In this document: in pieces, positions 43,525-52,316 of the stretch
Position numbering within the stretch: position 1 is the first letter of the stretch
Layout of the letters: every line of letters starts with the position of its first letter
Assembly: GCF_032583975.1 (NCBI RefSeq)
Contig: NZ_JAWHTF010000001.1
Reading direction: 5' to 3' (one strand)
From: Gilvirhabdus luticola
Lineage (GTDB): Bacteria; Bacteroidota; Bacteroidia; Flavobacteriales; Flavobacteriaceae
Length of the DNA: 64,000 bases
Position numbers and translations under genes: made by a program
Notes under the pieces: model-generated
Told to the model about the DNA's origin: nothing
Databases searched by the model: none
The model's input: the letters and a program-made list of their open reading frames with translations, nothing else

Positions 43525-44133
43525 TTATTTCTGACCTCTTAAAACAGGATTCAACTCATCGTCATTATACATCTTCATCTGTTTATAAACTTTCATGTAT
43601 TTGTCTCCATTTTCAATATCTTGAAGTAGTGTGTCAATTGCAGAAGACAAATCTTCTCTTTGTTCTAATAAAACGTTTAATTTCGATTGACAGTTAGCTT
43701 TATGAGCATCAGATGCATCAATGCGAGTTGCTTCTTCATTCATGTGATAAATTTTTAATGCTAATATTGACAATCTATCAATTCCCCAAGCAGGACTTTC
43801 AGTATTAATGGTTGCATTGCTTTTTGGAGTTACGTGTTTATACTTTTCCAAAAAGTAACTGTCAATATATTCAACCATATCTGTTCTATCTTGATTTGAA
43901 GCGTCGATTTGGCGCTTTAATTTCAGTGCCGCAACAGGATCGATATTTGGGTCGCGAATAATGTCTTCATAATGCCATTGAACGGTATCTATCCAACATT
44001 TTCTATACAACAGATGCTCAATAAGTTCCGTTTTTTCATCATACCTGTTTTTAAAAGGTTGGTCAACCGTATTTATGACGTGATAGGTTTCAATAACGTT
44101 TTGAAAAATTACATTGGCTTTACTTGAAAACAT
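43525..44133 (-). CDS. DUF4254 family protein
   Basis: 202 residues, soluble and mostly helical. The pattern WHYEDIIRDPNIDP and INTESPAWGIDRLSILALKIYHM is diagnostic of DUF4254. The family usually lies beside GT9 or other LPS glycosyltransferases, as here, but has no established biochemical role. A -7 box lies upstream at 44153-44160. Confidence 0.85.
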   Translation of the reverse strand: MFSSKANVIFQNVIETYHVINTVDQPFKNRYDEKTELIEHLLYRKCWIDTVQWHYEDIIRDPNIDPVAALKLKRQIDASNQDRTDMVEYIDSYFLEKYKHVTPKSNATINTESPAWGIDRLSILALKIYHMNEEATRIDASDAHKANCQSKLNVLLEQREDLSSAIDTLLQDIENGDKYMKVYKQMKMYNDDELNPVLRGQK

Positions 44134-44152
44134 TGCTTGCTAAATTTAGATA

Positions 44153-44160
44153 CAAATATA
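44153..44160 (-). promoter_or_regulatory. -7 box for the DUF4254-GT9 pair
   Basis: TATATTTG on the minus strand, an exact TAnnTTTG match, ending 19 bases before the DUF4254 ATG. The opposite strand has a 7-of-8 match TAACTTTA (44173-44180) placed for upp. Confidence 0.55.
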
Positions 44161-44206
44161 AGTCTATTTACTTAACTTTACGACTCTAAAAACATCTCAA
44201 ACAGTT

Positions 44207-44866
44207 ATGCATATTCATAATTTATCTGAAGAAAATTCTATCCTAAATACTTTTTTGTCTGAAATGAGAGATACTGAAACCCAAAAAGACAGTATGCGTT
44301 TTAGAAGAAATATAGAACGTATAGGTGAGATTCTTGGATATGAATTAAGTAAAGTTTTAAATTATAAAACTTCTACAATAAAAACTCCTTTAGGTAATGC
44401 AAACATGATGACGCTTGATGATAATATTGTTTTGTGTTCAATATTAAGAGCTGGTGTGCCATTGCACAATGGATTGTTGAATTATTTTGATGACGCGCAA
44501 AATGCTTTTATTTCAGCGTATAGACATCATAAACATGACCCTGAAAGTTTTGAAATTATTGTAGAATATCTTGCATGTCCAAACCTGGAGAACAAAACCT
44601 TGATTTTAGCAGACCCAATGTTAGCAACTGGACAATCTATGGTTGCTACATTTGAAGCCCTGAAACCATTTGGCAAAGTAAGAAATCTTCATTTGGTAAG
44701 TGTTATTGGAGCACAGGCTGGTGTTGATTATATTAAAAATCACTTTAGAGAAGATACACATTTATGGATTGCTGCAATTGACGACAACTTAAATGACAAA
44801 GGTTATATAGTTCCTGGTTTGGGAGATGCTGGAGATTTAGCTTTTGGTGAAAAACTACAGAATTAG
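44207..44866 (+). CDS. upp: Uracil phosphoribosyltransferase
   Basis: 219 residues. Salvages uracil to UMP with PRPP. The PRPP-binding loop is LADPMLATGQSM, and SILRAGVPLHNGL is the usual substrate loop. The C-terminal DNLNDKGYIVPGLGDAGD is the uracil-binding segment. It overlaps the convergent DUF6427 gene by 12 bases. Confidence 0.95.
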   Translation: MHIHNLSEENSILNTFLSEMRDTETQKDSMRFRRNIERIGEILGYELSKVLNYKTSTIKTPLGNANMMTLDDNIVLCSILRAGVPLHNGLLNYFDDAQNAFISAYRHHKHDPESFEIIVEYLACPNLENKTLILADPMLATGQSMVATFEALKPFGKVRNLHLVSVIGAQAGVDYIKNHFREDTHLWIAAIDDNLNDKGYIVPGLGDAGDLAFGEKLQN

Positions 44867-45778
44867 TAAAACAATCGGCGAAATAATTAATATTAAGAGA
44901 AATATTTCTCTAAACCATTTTTCTTTAATGGTTTCAATATAATTTGCCACAACAATTGCAAGTGTTGGAAAAAGAAACAAGAATTCACTCCCATTTTTAT
45001 CTGGTGCAATTATCATGATTACAAATGCAATTGCTAAACTTATGAAGATGGATTTAAAAATTGGTCGAAACTTTTTCATTCTTTTTCTTATAGAGGCCAA
45101 ATAAAAAATAGACGACCAAACTCCAAATGACAATAAAATGGTTATTGCAATAATATCCTTTGATGAATTAAAATTGCTGTAGTCAATGCTAATATCAGAT
45201 GCGATCTTTATAGCTCCAAAAAAATCTCCGTTTACAATTATAGAATATGATACTACTATTAATAACACAGTAAGTAATCCTGTAAATGGCACTATCCAAT
45301 TTTTAATCTTATTATCAGTAAATAGTAGTAAAACAGCATAAATTAAGATGAAGAAAAGAATTGCCCAAAAATAGAAAAGCGAAGCTATAGCAACCCAAAA
45401 AGAAGCATCAAAGAGTTTCTTTTTTAAATTAATTTGAGAGCGTAAGCTTAATGTTCTTCTTAAAGCCAGAAGTATAAAAAAGTTGGAGACTATTATTTTA
45501 TCACTCAATAAAGATTTGGGAAGCATGAGCAAAAACAAACTATACAATAAGATTTCGTAGTTGTTTTTTTGTGTTAAACTATTTTTTCCAACAATGAAAT
45601 TTAATGTAAGAATTGAAAAATAGCATACGCCAAAAATTACTATTTTTTCTAGTATATCATTAAAGTTGTATACTTCATTACTCAACTTGAAATTTGCAAT
45701 TACATAAGCAAATAGCGAAATAAAAAATACAACTATGAAGTTTATTGGTTTAGATTTACTAAAAATGCTTGTAATCAT
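44855..45778 (-). CDS. DUF6427 family membrane protein
   Basis: 307 residues with about nine TM helices, starting MITSIFSKSKPINFIVVFF, the DUF6427 pattern seen next to upp and purD in flavobacteria. No function is known. It is divergent from the small membrane protein at 45818 with overlapping promoter regions. Its 3' coding end contains two adjacent inverted repeats (44896-44934) that may act on the upp transcript. Confidence 0.83.
   Translation of the reverse strand: MITSIFSKSKPINFIVVFFISLFAYVIANFKLSNEVYNFNDILEKIVIFGVCYFSILTLNFIVGKNSLTQKNNYEILLYSLFLLMLPKSLLSDKIIVSNFFILLALRRTLSLRSQINLKKKLFDASFWVAIASLFYFWAILFFILIYAVLLLFTDNKIKNWIVPFTGLLTVLLIVVSYSIIVNGDFFGAIKIASDISIDYSNFNSSKDIIAITILLSFGVWSSIFYLASIRKRMKKFRPIFKSIFISLAIAFVIMIIAPDKNGSEFLFLFPTLAIVVANYIETIKEKWFREIFLLILIISPIVLLIL
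44896..44934 (+). terminator. Tandem inverted repeats past upp, inside DUF6427 coding end
   Basis: A perfect 16-base palindrome AGAGAAATATTTCTCT (44896-44911) is followed at once by an 8-bp stem AAACCATT/AATGGTTT (44912-44919 with 44927-44934). They begin 30 bases after the upp stop, where an upp terminator would be expected, but no strong U-tract follows. Confidence 0.35.
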
Positions 45779-45798
45779 TAAGTGTTTTTGTATTTTTG
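45769..45798 (+). promoter_or_regulatory. Promoter for the small membrane protein gene
   Basis: TTG (45769-45771), 19-base spacer, TATTTTTG (45791-45798), ending 19 bases before the ATG at 45818. The GTG at 45782 lies upstream of the box and so cannot be the start. Confidence 0.65.
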
Positions 45799-45817
45799 TA
45801 AGGTAAATATACTACAG

Positions 45818-46045
45818 ATGAAAGATTTTTTTTACGCTATACAAGATTTATTTGTTGATTACCTGTTTTGGCCATTTGATGTTTTAAGAGAATTAGACTT
45901 AAATAATTGGTGGTTATCTAATATTGTGTCTTGGACATTTACCATTATTTCTTTAGTGGCTTTTGTTTACTGGATGAAACAATTAAAAGGCTACAACGAT
46001 AATAATGAAGAAGATAAGAGTGTAACTGCACACGAATATTTATAA
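45818..46045 (+). CDS. Small membrane protein (DUF6341-like)
   Basis: 75 residues, one TM helix (about 32-52, IVSWTFTIISLVAFVYWM), starting MKDFFYAIQDLFVDYLFWPFD, a pattern I recall as DUF6341. The start is set by the promoter at 45769-45798. Acidic C-terminal tail. Function unknown. It is convergent with purD (6-base overlap), and its probable terminator lies inside purD coding sequence. Confidence 0.8.
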   Translation: MKDFFYAIQDLFVDYLFWPFDVLRELDLNNWWLSNIVSWTFTIISLVAFVYWMKQLKGYNDNNEEDKSVTAHEYL

Positions 46046-47311
46046 ATCGAAACCTATATCTTTACGATAATACATCTTATCAAAATGTAGTTTTTCTATA
46101 TTTTGATAAGATTTTTTTAATGCTTCTTCGTAGGTATTACCATAACTAGTTATTGCCATAACTCGACCTCCTGACGTAACTATTTTACCATCTTTTAGGT
46201 TTGCTCCTGCATGAAACGGAATTGAACCTTCAATTTTTTCTATCCCAAAGATTTCTTTTCCCTTCTCATAAGTTTCTGGATAGCCTCCCGAAACCAACAT
46301 CACTGTTGTTGCTGAACGTTCATCAATCTCAATGTCAATTTTATCCAATGTTTGATTAGCTATTGCTTGAAAAATTTCAACCATATCATTTTTCAGTCTT
46401 GGTAAAACTACTTCTGTCTCTGGATCTCCCATTCTAACGTTGTATTCTATAACTTTAGGTTCGTTTCCTACTTTTATTAAACCAATAAAGATGAATCCTT
46501 TATATGGTAAATTATCTTTTTGAAGACCAGTAATTGTTGGTTTAACAATACGATGTTCTATCTTATAAAGAAATTCTTTTGTGGCAAATGGCACTGGAGA
46601 AACTGCTCCCATACCACCTGTGTTTAAGCCAGTATCGCCTTCACCGATGCGTTTATAATCTTTGGCTGTTGGAAGTATTTTATAATTCTTACCGTCAGTT
46701 AATACAAAACAACTTAATTCTATACCATCCAAAAACTCTTCAATCACAACTTTAGAACTTGCTTCTCCAAATTTAGCATCAACCAGCATACTTTTAAGCT
46801 CTGATTTTGCTTGTGTTATATCTTTTAAAATCAGAACCCCTTTCCCAGCTGCTAATCCATCTGCCTTTAGAACATAAGGAGGTTTGAGTGTTTCCAAAAA
46901 CGCATAACCTTCTTCAACATTATTAACGTTAAAACTCTGATATGCTGCAGTTGGTATATTATGTCTAAACAAAAATTCTTTTGCAAATTCTTTACTGCCT
47001 TCTAAAGCAGCAGCAGCCTTTTCTGGTCCAATAACATCCACATGCATTAGATCTTTATCATTTAAAAAGAAATCATGAATACCTTCTACTAATGGGTCTT
47101 CTGGGCCAACAACAACCATATCAATTCCTTTTTCTAAAACAACTTTTTTAATAGAAGAGAAATCTGTGACACCAATTGCTAGATTTTCAGCTACTTCTTC
47201 GGTACCTGAATTACCTGGTGCTACATATAATTTTTTACATAAAGGGCTTTGAGCTGTTTTCCAGGCAAATGTATGTTCTCTTCCTCCAGATCCAAGAATT
47301 AAAATTGTCAT
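46040..47311 (-). CDS. purD: Phosphoribosylamine--glycine ligase
   Basis: 423 residues from the ATG at 47311, the family-typical length and start (MTILILGSGGREHTFAWK). The frame extends upstream to 47359, but a -7 box at 47328-47335 lies within that extension, so it is untranslated. PurD is the ATP-grasp enzyme making GAR in purine synthesis. ATP-grasp features: PPYVLKADGLAAGKGVLI, GLNTGGMGAVSP and EYNVRMGDPETEVVLPRL. Confidence 0.96.
   Translation of the reverse strand: MTILILGSGGREHTFAWKTAQSPLCKKLYVAPGNSGTEEVAENLAIGVTDFSSIKKVVLEKGIDMVVVGPEDPLVEGIHDFFLNDKDLMHVDVIGPEKAAAALEGSKEFAKEFLFRHNIPTAAYQSFNVNNVEEGYAFLETLKPPYVLKADGLAAGKGVLILKDITQAKSELKSMLVDAKFGEASSKVVIEEFLDGIELSCFVLTDGKNYKILPTAKDYKRIGEGDTGLNTGGMGAVSPVPFATKEFLYKIEHRIVKPTITGLQKDNLPYKGFIFIGLIKVGNEPKVIEYNVRMGDPETEVVLPRLKNDMVEIFQAIANQTLDKIDIEIDERSATTVMLVSGGYPETYEKGKEIFGIEKIEGSIPFHAGANLKDGKIVTSGGRVMAITSYGNTYEEALKKSYQNIEKLHFDKMYYRKDIGFDL
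46074..46119 (+). terminator. Intrinsic terminator embedded in the purD 3' coding sequence
   Basis: A 13-bp perfect stem (46074-46086 with 46100-46112) that can extend to 17 bp with one G-U pair around a TTTTT loop, followed by seven Ts (46112-46118). It is 28 bases after the stop codon of the plus-strand small membrane protein gene and codes in the other strand for part of PurD (SYQNIEKLHFDKM). It looks like the terminator of the plus-strand gene. Confidence 0.65.
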
Positions 47312-47327
47312 ATGTGGGTAGTTTGGG

Positions 47328-47359
47328 CAAAAATAATTGCTTTTGCGCTTAAAAAACAA
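47328..47359 (-). promoter_or_regulatory. Promoter for purD
   Basis: On the minus strand TTG (47357-47359), 21-base spacer, TATTTTTG (47328-47335), 16 bases before the purD ATG. No purine riboswitch is recognisable in this short leader. Confidence 0.6.
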
Positions 47360-47393
47360 TTATTTTACAAAAACATAAAATCATTTTTTCCTT

Positions 47394-48704
47394 TTGAATT
47401 TATTTGATTTTTCTTTACAAATAAATGGCTTTCCAATTAGGAGGGCAAAGCTTTTTTTGGATAACATTCAAAAACTAAATGAAGAGGAGTTTAAAAATTA
47501 TATTGAAACTGCAAAAAAAGATATTTTATCCCATCATCTAAAAGAAAATCAGTTTTATAAATCTTTTGCTAAAAATGTTAACATAAATGATTGGTTAAAT
47601 GTTCCTGTAATGACTAAACGGGATTTGCAACAACCTTTAAAACAAAGACTATCTAATAAATATAATGCAAAAAACGTTTATGTAAATAAAACTTCAGGTT
47701 CTTCTGGAGATCCATTTATTTTTGCAAAAGACAAATTTTGTCATGCTTTAACCTGGGCTGTTATTCAAAATAGATTTGGATGGTTTGGATTAAATTTCAA
47801 CACCTCAAAGCAAGCTCGATTTTATGGTATCCCATTAGATAAAAAAGGCTATTATAAAGAACGATTAAAAGATTTTTTTAGTAATCGTATACGGTTTTCA
47901 GTATTTAATTTGGGTGATTCTGAATTTGAAAATGTATTCCATTCATTCATAAACACTAAATTCAAATATATAAATGGTTACACAAGTCCGATTGTTCAAT
48001 TTGCAAAATTTTTACAAAAAAAAGAGATTGTTTTGACCAATGTTTGCCCAACACTTGAATATTGTTTTGTAACTTCTGAAATGTTATTTGAAGAAGATAA
48101 AGTATTAATGCAAGAGCAATTTGGCGTGCCAGTAATTAACGAATATGGAGCTTCTGAATTGGATTTGATTGCTTTTGACAACCCTGAAAATGAATGGCAG
48201 ATTAATAATGAAACATTATTAGTTGAAATACTCGATGAGCAAAATAACGTATTGCCATTTGGTAAAGAAGGTCGAGTTGTTATAACGTCTCTTTATAACA
48301 AAGCACATCCATTTATTAGATATGATATTGGTGATGTTGGTGTGCTTTCTGAAAAAAGTACTTTAAAAAAACCCATATTAGAAACCCTAATAGGAAGAAC
48401 AAATGATATTGCCATATTACCTAGTGGGAAAAAAGCGGCTGGATTGACTTTTTATTATATTACCAAAAGTATAATTGAAGACGATGGTCATATTAAAGAA
48501 TTTGTAATTGAGCAATTGAAGATTGATACTTTTAAAATTAATTATTCGGGAGAAATAGCAATTTCAAATGATAAAAAAGCAAAAATCATTACTGCAATGG
48601 AGAACTATTTAGAAAAGGGACTCCATATTATTTTTAAAAAACAGGATACAATACAACGTTCAAAAAGTGGTAAATTGAAGCAGTTTATCTCTCTAATGAA
48701 ATAA
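47394..48704 (+). CDS. PaaK/CapK-like adenylate-forming enzyme of the polysaccharide locus
   Basis: 436 residues read from a TTG start. NLFDFSLQINGFPI right after it matches the usual start of this family, and no ATG fits. It belongs to the phenylacetate-CoA ligase-like (CapK) group: P-loop TSGSSGDPF (about 100-108), YGASELD, and GRTND in the hinge region. Members in capsule clusters are thought to activate an acid that decorates a sugar, but few have been tested. Followed by wecB after 5 bases, so in an operon with sugar-nucleotide and glycosyltransferase genes. Confidence 0.82.
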   Translation: MNLFDFSLQINGFPIRRAKLFLDNIQKLNEEEFKNYIETAKKDILSHHLKENQFYKSFAKNVNINDWLNVPVMTKRDLQQPLKQRLSNKYNAKNVYVNKTSGSSGDPFIFAKDKFCHALTWAVIQNRFGWFGLNFNTSKQARFYGIPLDKKGYYKERLKDFFSNRIRFSVFNLGDSEFENVFHSFINTKFKYINGYTSPIVQFAKFLQKKEIVLTNVCPTLEYCFVTSEMLFEEDKVLMQEQFGVPVINEYGASELDLIAFDNPENEWQINNETLLVEILDEQNNVLPFGKEGRVVITSLYNKAHPFIRYDIGDVGVLSEKSTLKKPILETLIGRTNDIAILPSGKKAAGLTFYYITKSIIEDDGHIKEFVIEQLKIDTFKINYSGEIAISNDKKAKIITAMENYLEKGLHIIFKKQDTIQRSKSGKLKQFISLMK

Positions 48705-48709
48705 AACAA

Positions 48710-49807
48710 ATGAACATAACCATAATAGCTGGAGCACGTCCAAACTTTATGAAAATTGCTCCTATTATTGAAGCAATTGAAAAAAAGATTAGACTTGGCT
48801 TTGATCTTCATTATAGACTGGTTCATACAGGGCAACATTATGATAATAACTTAAGCGATACTTTTTTTAAAGAGCTTGATATTCCGTTCCCAGATATAAA
48901 TTTAAATGTAAAAAGTGGCACTCAAGCAGAACAAACTGCTGCTATAATGATTGAATTTGAAAAAGAATTAGAACAAAATACATGTGATTTGGTGTTGGTT
49001 GTTGGTGATGTAACCTCTACAATGGCATGCACCATAGTTGCAAAAAAAGAAGGAATTAAAGTAGCTCATGTTGAAGCAGGAATTCGTTCTGGAGATATGA
49101 CAATGCCAGAAGAAATAAACAGAATTGTAACAGATAGCTTAACAGATCTTTTTTTTACAACTTCAATTCATGCTAATGAAAATCTTAAGCGTTTAGGTAT
49201 TCCCGACAATCAAATATTTTTTGTTGGTAACGTAATGATTGATACTTTACTCAAACACAGTTCCAGATTAAATCCGCCCAAAATTTGGAAAGAATTGAAC
49301 CTACAGAAGAGAAAATATTTTGTATTAACATTACACAGGCCGAGCAATGTTGATGAAGAAGAGCAATTTGTAACTTTATTGAACCTAATTACCTCGTTAA
49401 CTAAAGATTTTCATATAATATTTCCTGCGCATCCTAGAACTAGAAAAATACTCGAGACACTTAATTTCAATTTTAAAAACCTTCATTTTATATCGCCTTT
49501 AGGGTATTTGGAATTTAATTATTTAGTAAAAAATGCTTTGGGTGTTTTAACAGATTCTGGAGGGATAACAGAAGAAGCAACTGTAATGAACGTGCCATGT
49601 ATAACGTTAAGAGATACAACTGAAAGGCCTGAAACCTGTGCAATTGGAACAAACATTCTGGTTGGGAATAATCCTGAAAAAATTGATGAAGCCTTTAAAA
49701 CATTGTTTTCTGGACATTGGAAGCAAGGGCAAATTCCAGAACTTTGGGATGGACAGTCAGCCGAACGGATTGTAAATCATTTGATTGAAATATTTAAGCT
49801 CAAGTGA
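48710..49807 (+). CDS. wecB: UDP-N-acetylglucosamine 2-epimerase (non-hydrolysing)
   Basis: 365 residues. Interconverts UDP-GlcNAc and UDP-ManNAc, or an amino-dideoxy analogue. Motifs: IAGARPNFMKIAPI, HTGQHYDNNLSD, GDVTSTMACTIVA, HVEAGIRSGDMTMPEEINR and TDSGGITEEA. No wecC-type dehydrogenase for ManNAcA is adjacent, so the product may be used directly or be a related 2-epimer such as an L-fucosamine precursor, fitting the WbuB-like transferase next door. Overlaps that gene by 4 bases. Confidence 0.9.
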   Translation: MNITIIAGARPNFMKIAPIIEAIEKKIRLGFDLHYRLVHTGQHYDNNLSDTFFKELDIPFPDINLNVKSGTQAEQTAAIMIEFEKELEQNTCDLVLVVGDVTSTMACTIVAKKEGIKVAHVEAGIRSGDMTMPEEINRIVTDSLTDLFFTTSIHANENLKRLGIPDNQIFFVGNVMIDTLLKHSSRLNPPKIWKELNLQKRKYFVLTLHRPSNVDEEEQFVTLLNLITSLTKDFHIIFPAHPRTRKILETLNFNFKNLHFISPLGYLEFNYLVKNALGVLTDSGGITEEATVMNVPCITLRDTTERPETCAIGTNILVGNNPEKIDEAFKTLFSGHWKQGQIPELWDGQSAERIVNHLIEIFKLK

Positions 49808-50967
49808 AAGAAGTATTTATTTTAACAAGTTATTATCCTCCTGAAATTGGAGCAGCTTCAAACAGGATATTTCATTTGGCAAATGGTCTTCAAAAACATA
49901 ATTTTCAAGTTTCGGTAATAACGCCTTTACCTAATTACCCAACTGGAAAAATCTTCGAGCCTTATAAACGTAAATTCAAAGTAAGTACAATCGAAAATGG
50001 TATAAAAATATATAGGCTTTGGATTTATGCCACTAATTCTAAAAATAAATTCATACGCTTATTAGCTATGCTTTCTTATAGCTTCAGCTTGATGTGGTTT
50101 TTTTTGTGGAATAAAATTCCTCAAACTGTTATCGTACAATCACCGCCATTACTTGTTGCCTTTACAAGTATGTTGCTTTTAAAGTCTAAAAAAAGAAAGT
50201 TGGTACTAAATGTAAGTGACTTATGGCCTATAGTTGGGGTAGAATTGGGTGTTTTTAAAAAAAATTTTGGTTATGAGTTGCTTGAAAAAATTGAGCGGTT
50301 CAATTATAGAAAAGCTGATTTGGTTTTAGGGCAGAGTGAAGAAATCCTATCTCATGTGACTTCCTTAATACCTCAAAAAGAAGCATTTTTATATAGGAAC
50401 TATCCAGATTTTGAACCACCAGAAATTGAATTTAGTAATTCTGACGAAAATACAATCAAGCTTGTTTATGCCGGTTTGTTAGGTGTAGCTCAAGGGATTT
50501 ATAAGCTTTGCCAAGAATTAGACTACAATAATATGGAGTTTCATATTTATGGATCTGGTTCTGAACAAAAAAAAATTGAACAATTTATTTCAAATAATAA
50601 AGAGCTGCCTATATTTTATCACGGTGAACTAAAAAGGAATGACTTACATGACAAAATAATTAAGCATGATGCCGCTATTATTCCTCTACAAAATAGAATT
50701 TATGGATCTGTTCCTTCGAAAATATTTGAATATGCTCGGTTGGGTTTACCAATGATTTATTTTGGCGGAGGTGAAGGAGAGCAGATTATTGAAAATTTAG
50801 AACTCGGTTGGGCTGTTAAGCCGAATGATTATACAGGCCTAAATAATGTAATTTCTGAAGTTCGAAATTTAAAAATTGATTTAAAAAGCAAGGCCAAAAT
50901 AAGGGAAACGGCTTATGAAAAGTTTGATTTTGAAACTCAATTAAATCGTTTAGAAAAACTTATCTAA
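49804..50967 (+). CDS. Glycosyltransferase family 4, WbuB-like
   Basis: 387 residues from a GTG start overlapping the wecB stop as GTGA. GT-B fold: N-terminal LTSYYPPEIGAASNRIFHLANGL and C-terminal GSVPSKIFEYARLGLPMIYFGGGEGEQ, typical of WbuB-type transferases, which can add L-fucosamine in E. coli O26. The actual donor is unknown. It is convergent with the initiating sugar transferase, overlapping by 4 bases. Confidence 0.85.
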   Translation: MKEVFILTSYYPPEIGAASNRIFHLANGLQKHNFQVSVITPLPNYPTGKIFEPYKRKFKVSTIENGIKIYRLWIYATNSKNKFIRLLAMLSYSFSLMWFFLWNKIPQTVIVQSPPLLVAFTSMLLLKSKKRKLVLNVSDLWPIVGVELGVFKKNFGYELLEKIERFNYRKADLVLGQSEEILSHVTSLIPQKEAFLYRNYPDFEPPEIEFSNSDENTIKLVYAGLLGVAQGIYKLCQELDYNNMEFHIYGSGSEQKKIEQFISNNKELPIFYHGELKRNDLHDKIIKHDAAIIPLQNRIYGSVPSKIFEYARLGLPMIYFGGGEGEQIIENLELGWAVKPNDYTGLNNVISEVRNLKIDLKSKAKIRETAYEKFDFETQLNRLEKLI

Positions 50968-52316
50968 TAAGCTTTATCTTCTCCTTTAACTGCATTTAAA
51001 AATGTTTGAACGATTATTTTTAAATCTAACAAAAGGGACCAGTTTTCAATATAAAAGATATCATACTTTACTCTATTTATTATATCCGCATCTGATTCAA
51101 CTTCTCCTCTAAAGCCACTTATTTGAGCCAATCCTGTTATTCCTGGCTTTACAAAATGACGAACCATAAATTTATCTATTCTTTTAGCATACATATCTGT
51201 GTGGCTAACCATATGAGGCCTAGGCCCAACAACTGACATATCTCCAAATAATACGTTGTAGAATTGTGGTAATTCATCAATACTGGTTTTCCTAATAAAT
51301 TTGCCAACTTTAGTTATTCTATGGTCTCCACGTTTTACTTGGTATTTGTGAGCATCTTTATTTGGAGTCATAGAGCGAAACTTATAACAGTCAAATTCTT
51401 TGTAGTTGAACCCATTTCTAGATTGTTTAAAGAATACCGGCCCTTTAGATTCCAACTTAATTAAAAGGGCTATTAGTGGTGTGAGCCAAGATAACAAAAG
51501 AATAATAACCGCAGAGGAAAAAATAATATCAAATGTTCTTTTGGTTATTTTATTAATTGTATTGCTTAATGGGATATCTCTTAAAATTAGGATTGGAATA
51601 TAATCGTAATATTCATACTTGAGTTTTTTAGAATAAATATCCTTATTGTCTGGTATGAATTTTAACTCTCTTAAATTATTGTCTGCAAAATCAATAAGTT
51701 CGTTTATTTGTTTGTTGGTTAATTCGGATACTGAAGAATATATTTCGTCAATTCCATTTTCTTTTATGTATTCAAAACATTGGTTTAAAGAAAAACTTTC
51801 GTTTTTTAAACAAAATTGTTTCTTGAATTCATATCCGAAATCATGTCTCGTGTTAAAAATATCTATGAGTTGTTTGGTTTTCTTGTTGTCACCAATTACA
51901 ATAACCCTTCTTAAATTTCCTTTTAAATAAATTCTATACTTACTTAATAAAAAATAGGAAAAGAACTTGAAGAAAGTAATGAAAACAAAAACAGAAATCA
52001 CATAGCTTCCTAGTGCTAACCGGCTAATATTTGGTTGTTTAAAAAATCCTATAAATGCATAAAGAATTAAAGCAAATAATATTATTTGCCTTACTAAAAG
52101 CGTAATTATTTGAACAATTCTTGTGTTTCTTTGCACTTCATAAAAATCATTTTTTAAAGAGACAATAATCCACATTAAAGAAATGTATCCGATGAAAATA
52201 TAGGTGTTTGTGATGTTGGTTTCAAACAAAAAGATAGTTGCATTGATGATAAACAAATCCATTGTCAAAAACAATGGTTTTATCAGCTTATAATATCTTC
52301 CTGGTTTGTATGGCAT
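50964..52316 (-). CDS. Initiating sugar phosphotransferase (WcaJ/WbaP-type polyprenyl glycosylphosphotransferase)
   Basis: 450 residues: four N-terminal TM helices (about 10-110), a CoA-binding-like domain with VIGDNKKTKQLIDIF, a fifth membrane segment (about 270-290), and a C-terminal bacterial sugar transferase domain with KRTFDIIFSS, KFRSM, RKTSIDELPQFYNVLFGDMSVVGPRP. It starts repeat-unit assembly by moving a sugar-1-phosphate (often Glc or Gal) to undecaprenyl phosphate. Last gene of the minus-strand polysaccharide block; its start touches the stop of the UXS gene. Confidence 0.92.
   Translation of the reverse strand: MPYKPGRYYKLIKPLFLTMDLFIINATIFLFETNITNTYIFIGYISLMWIIVSLKNDFYEVQRNTRIVQIITLLVRQIILFALILYAFIGFFKQPNISRLALGSYVISVFVFITFFKFFSYFLLSKYRIYLKGNLRRVIVIGDNKKTKQLIDIFNTRHDFGYEFKKQFCLKNESFSLNQCFEYIKENGIDEIYSSVSELTNKQINELIDFADNNLRELKFIPDNKDIYSKKLKYEYYDYIPILILRDIPLSNTINKITKRTFDIIFSSAVIILLLSWLTPLIALLIKLESKGPVFFKQSRNGFNYKEFDCYKFRSMTPNKDAHKYQVKRGDHRITKVGKFIRKTSIDELPQFYNVLFGDMSVVGPRPHMVSHTDMYAKRIDKFMVRHFVKPGITGLAQISGFRGEVESDADIINRVKYDIFYIENWSLLLDLKIIVQTFLNAVKGEDKAY

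Noticed and set aside
47312..47359. 16-residue upstream extension of PurD
   Set aside because: It begins with TTG, contains the -7 box and lacks similarity to PurD, whose usual start is MTILILGSGG.
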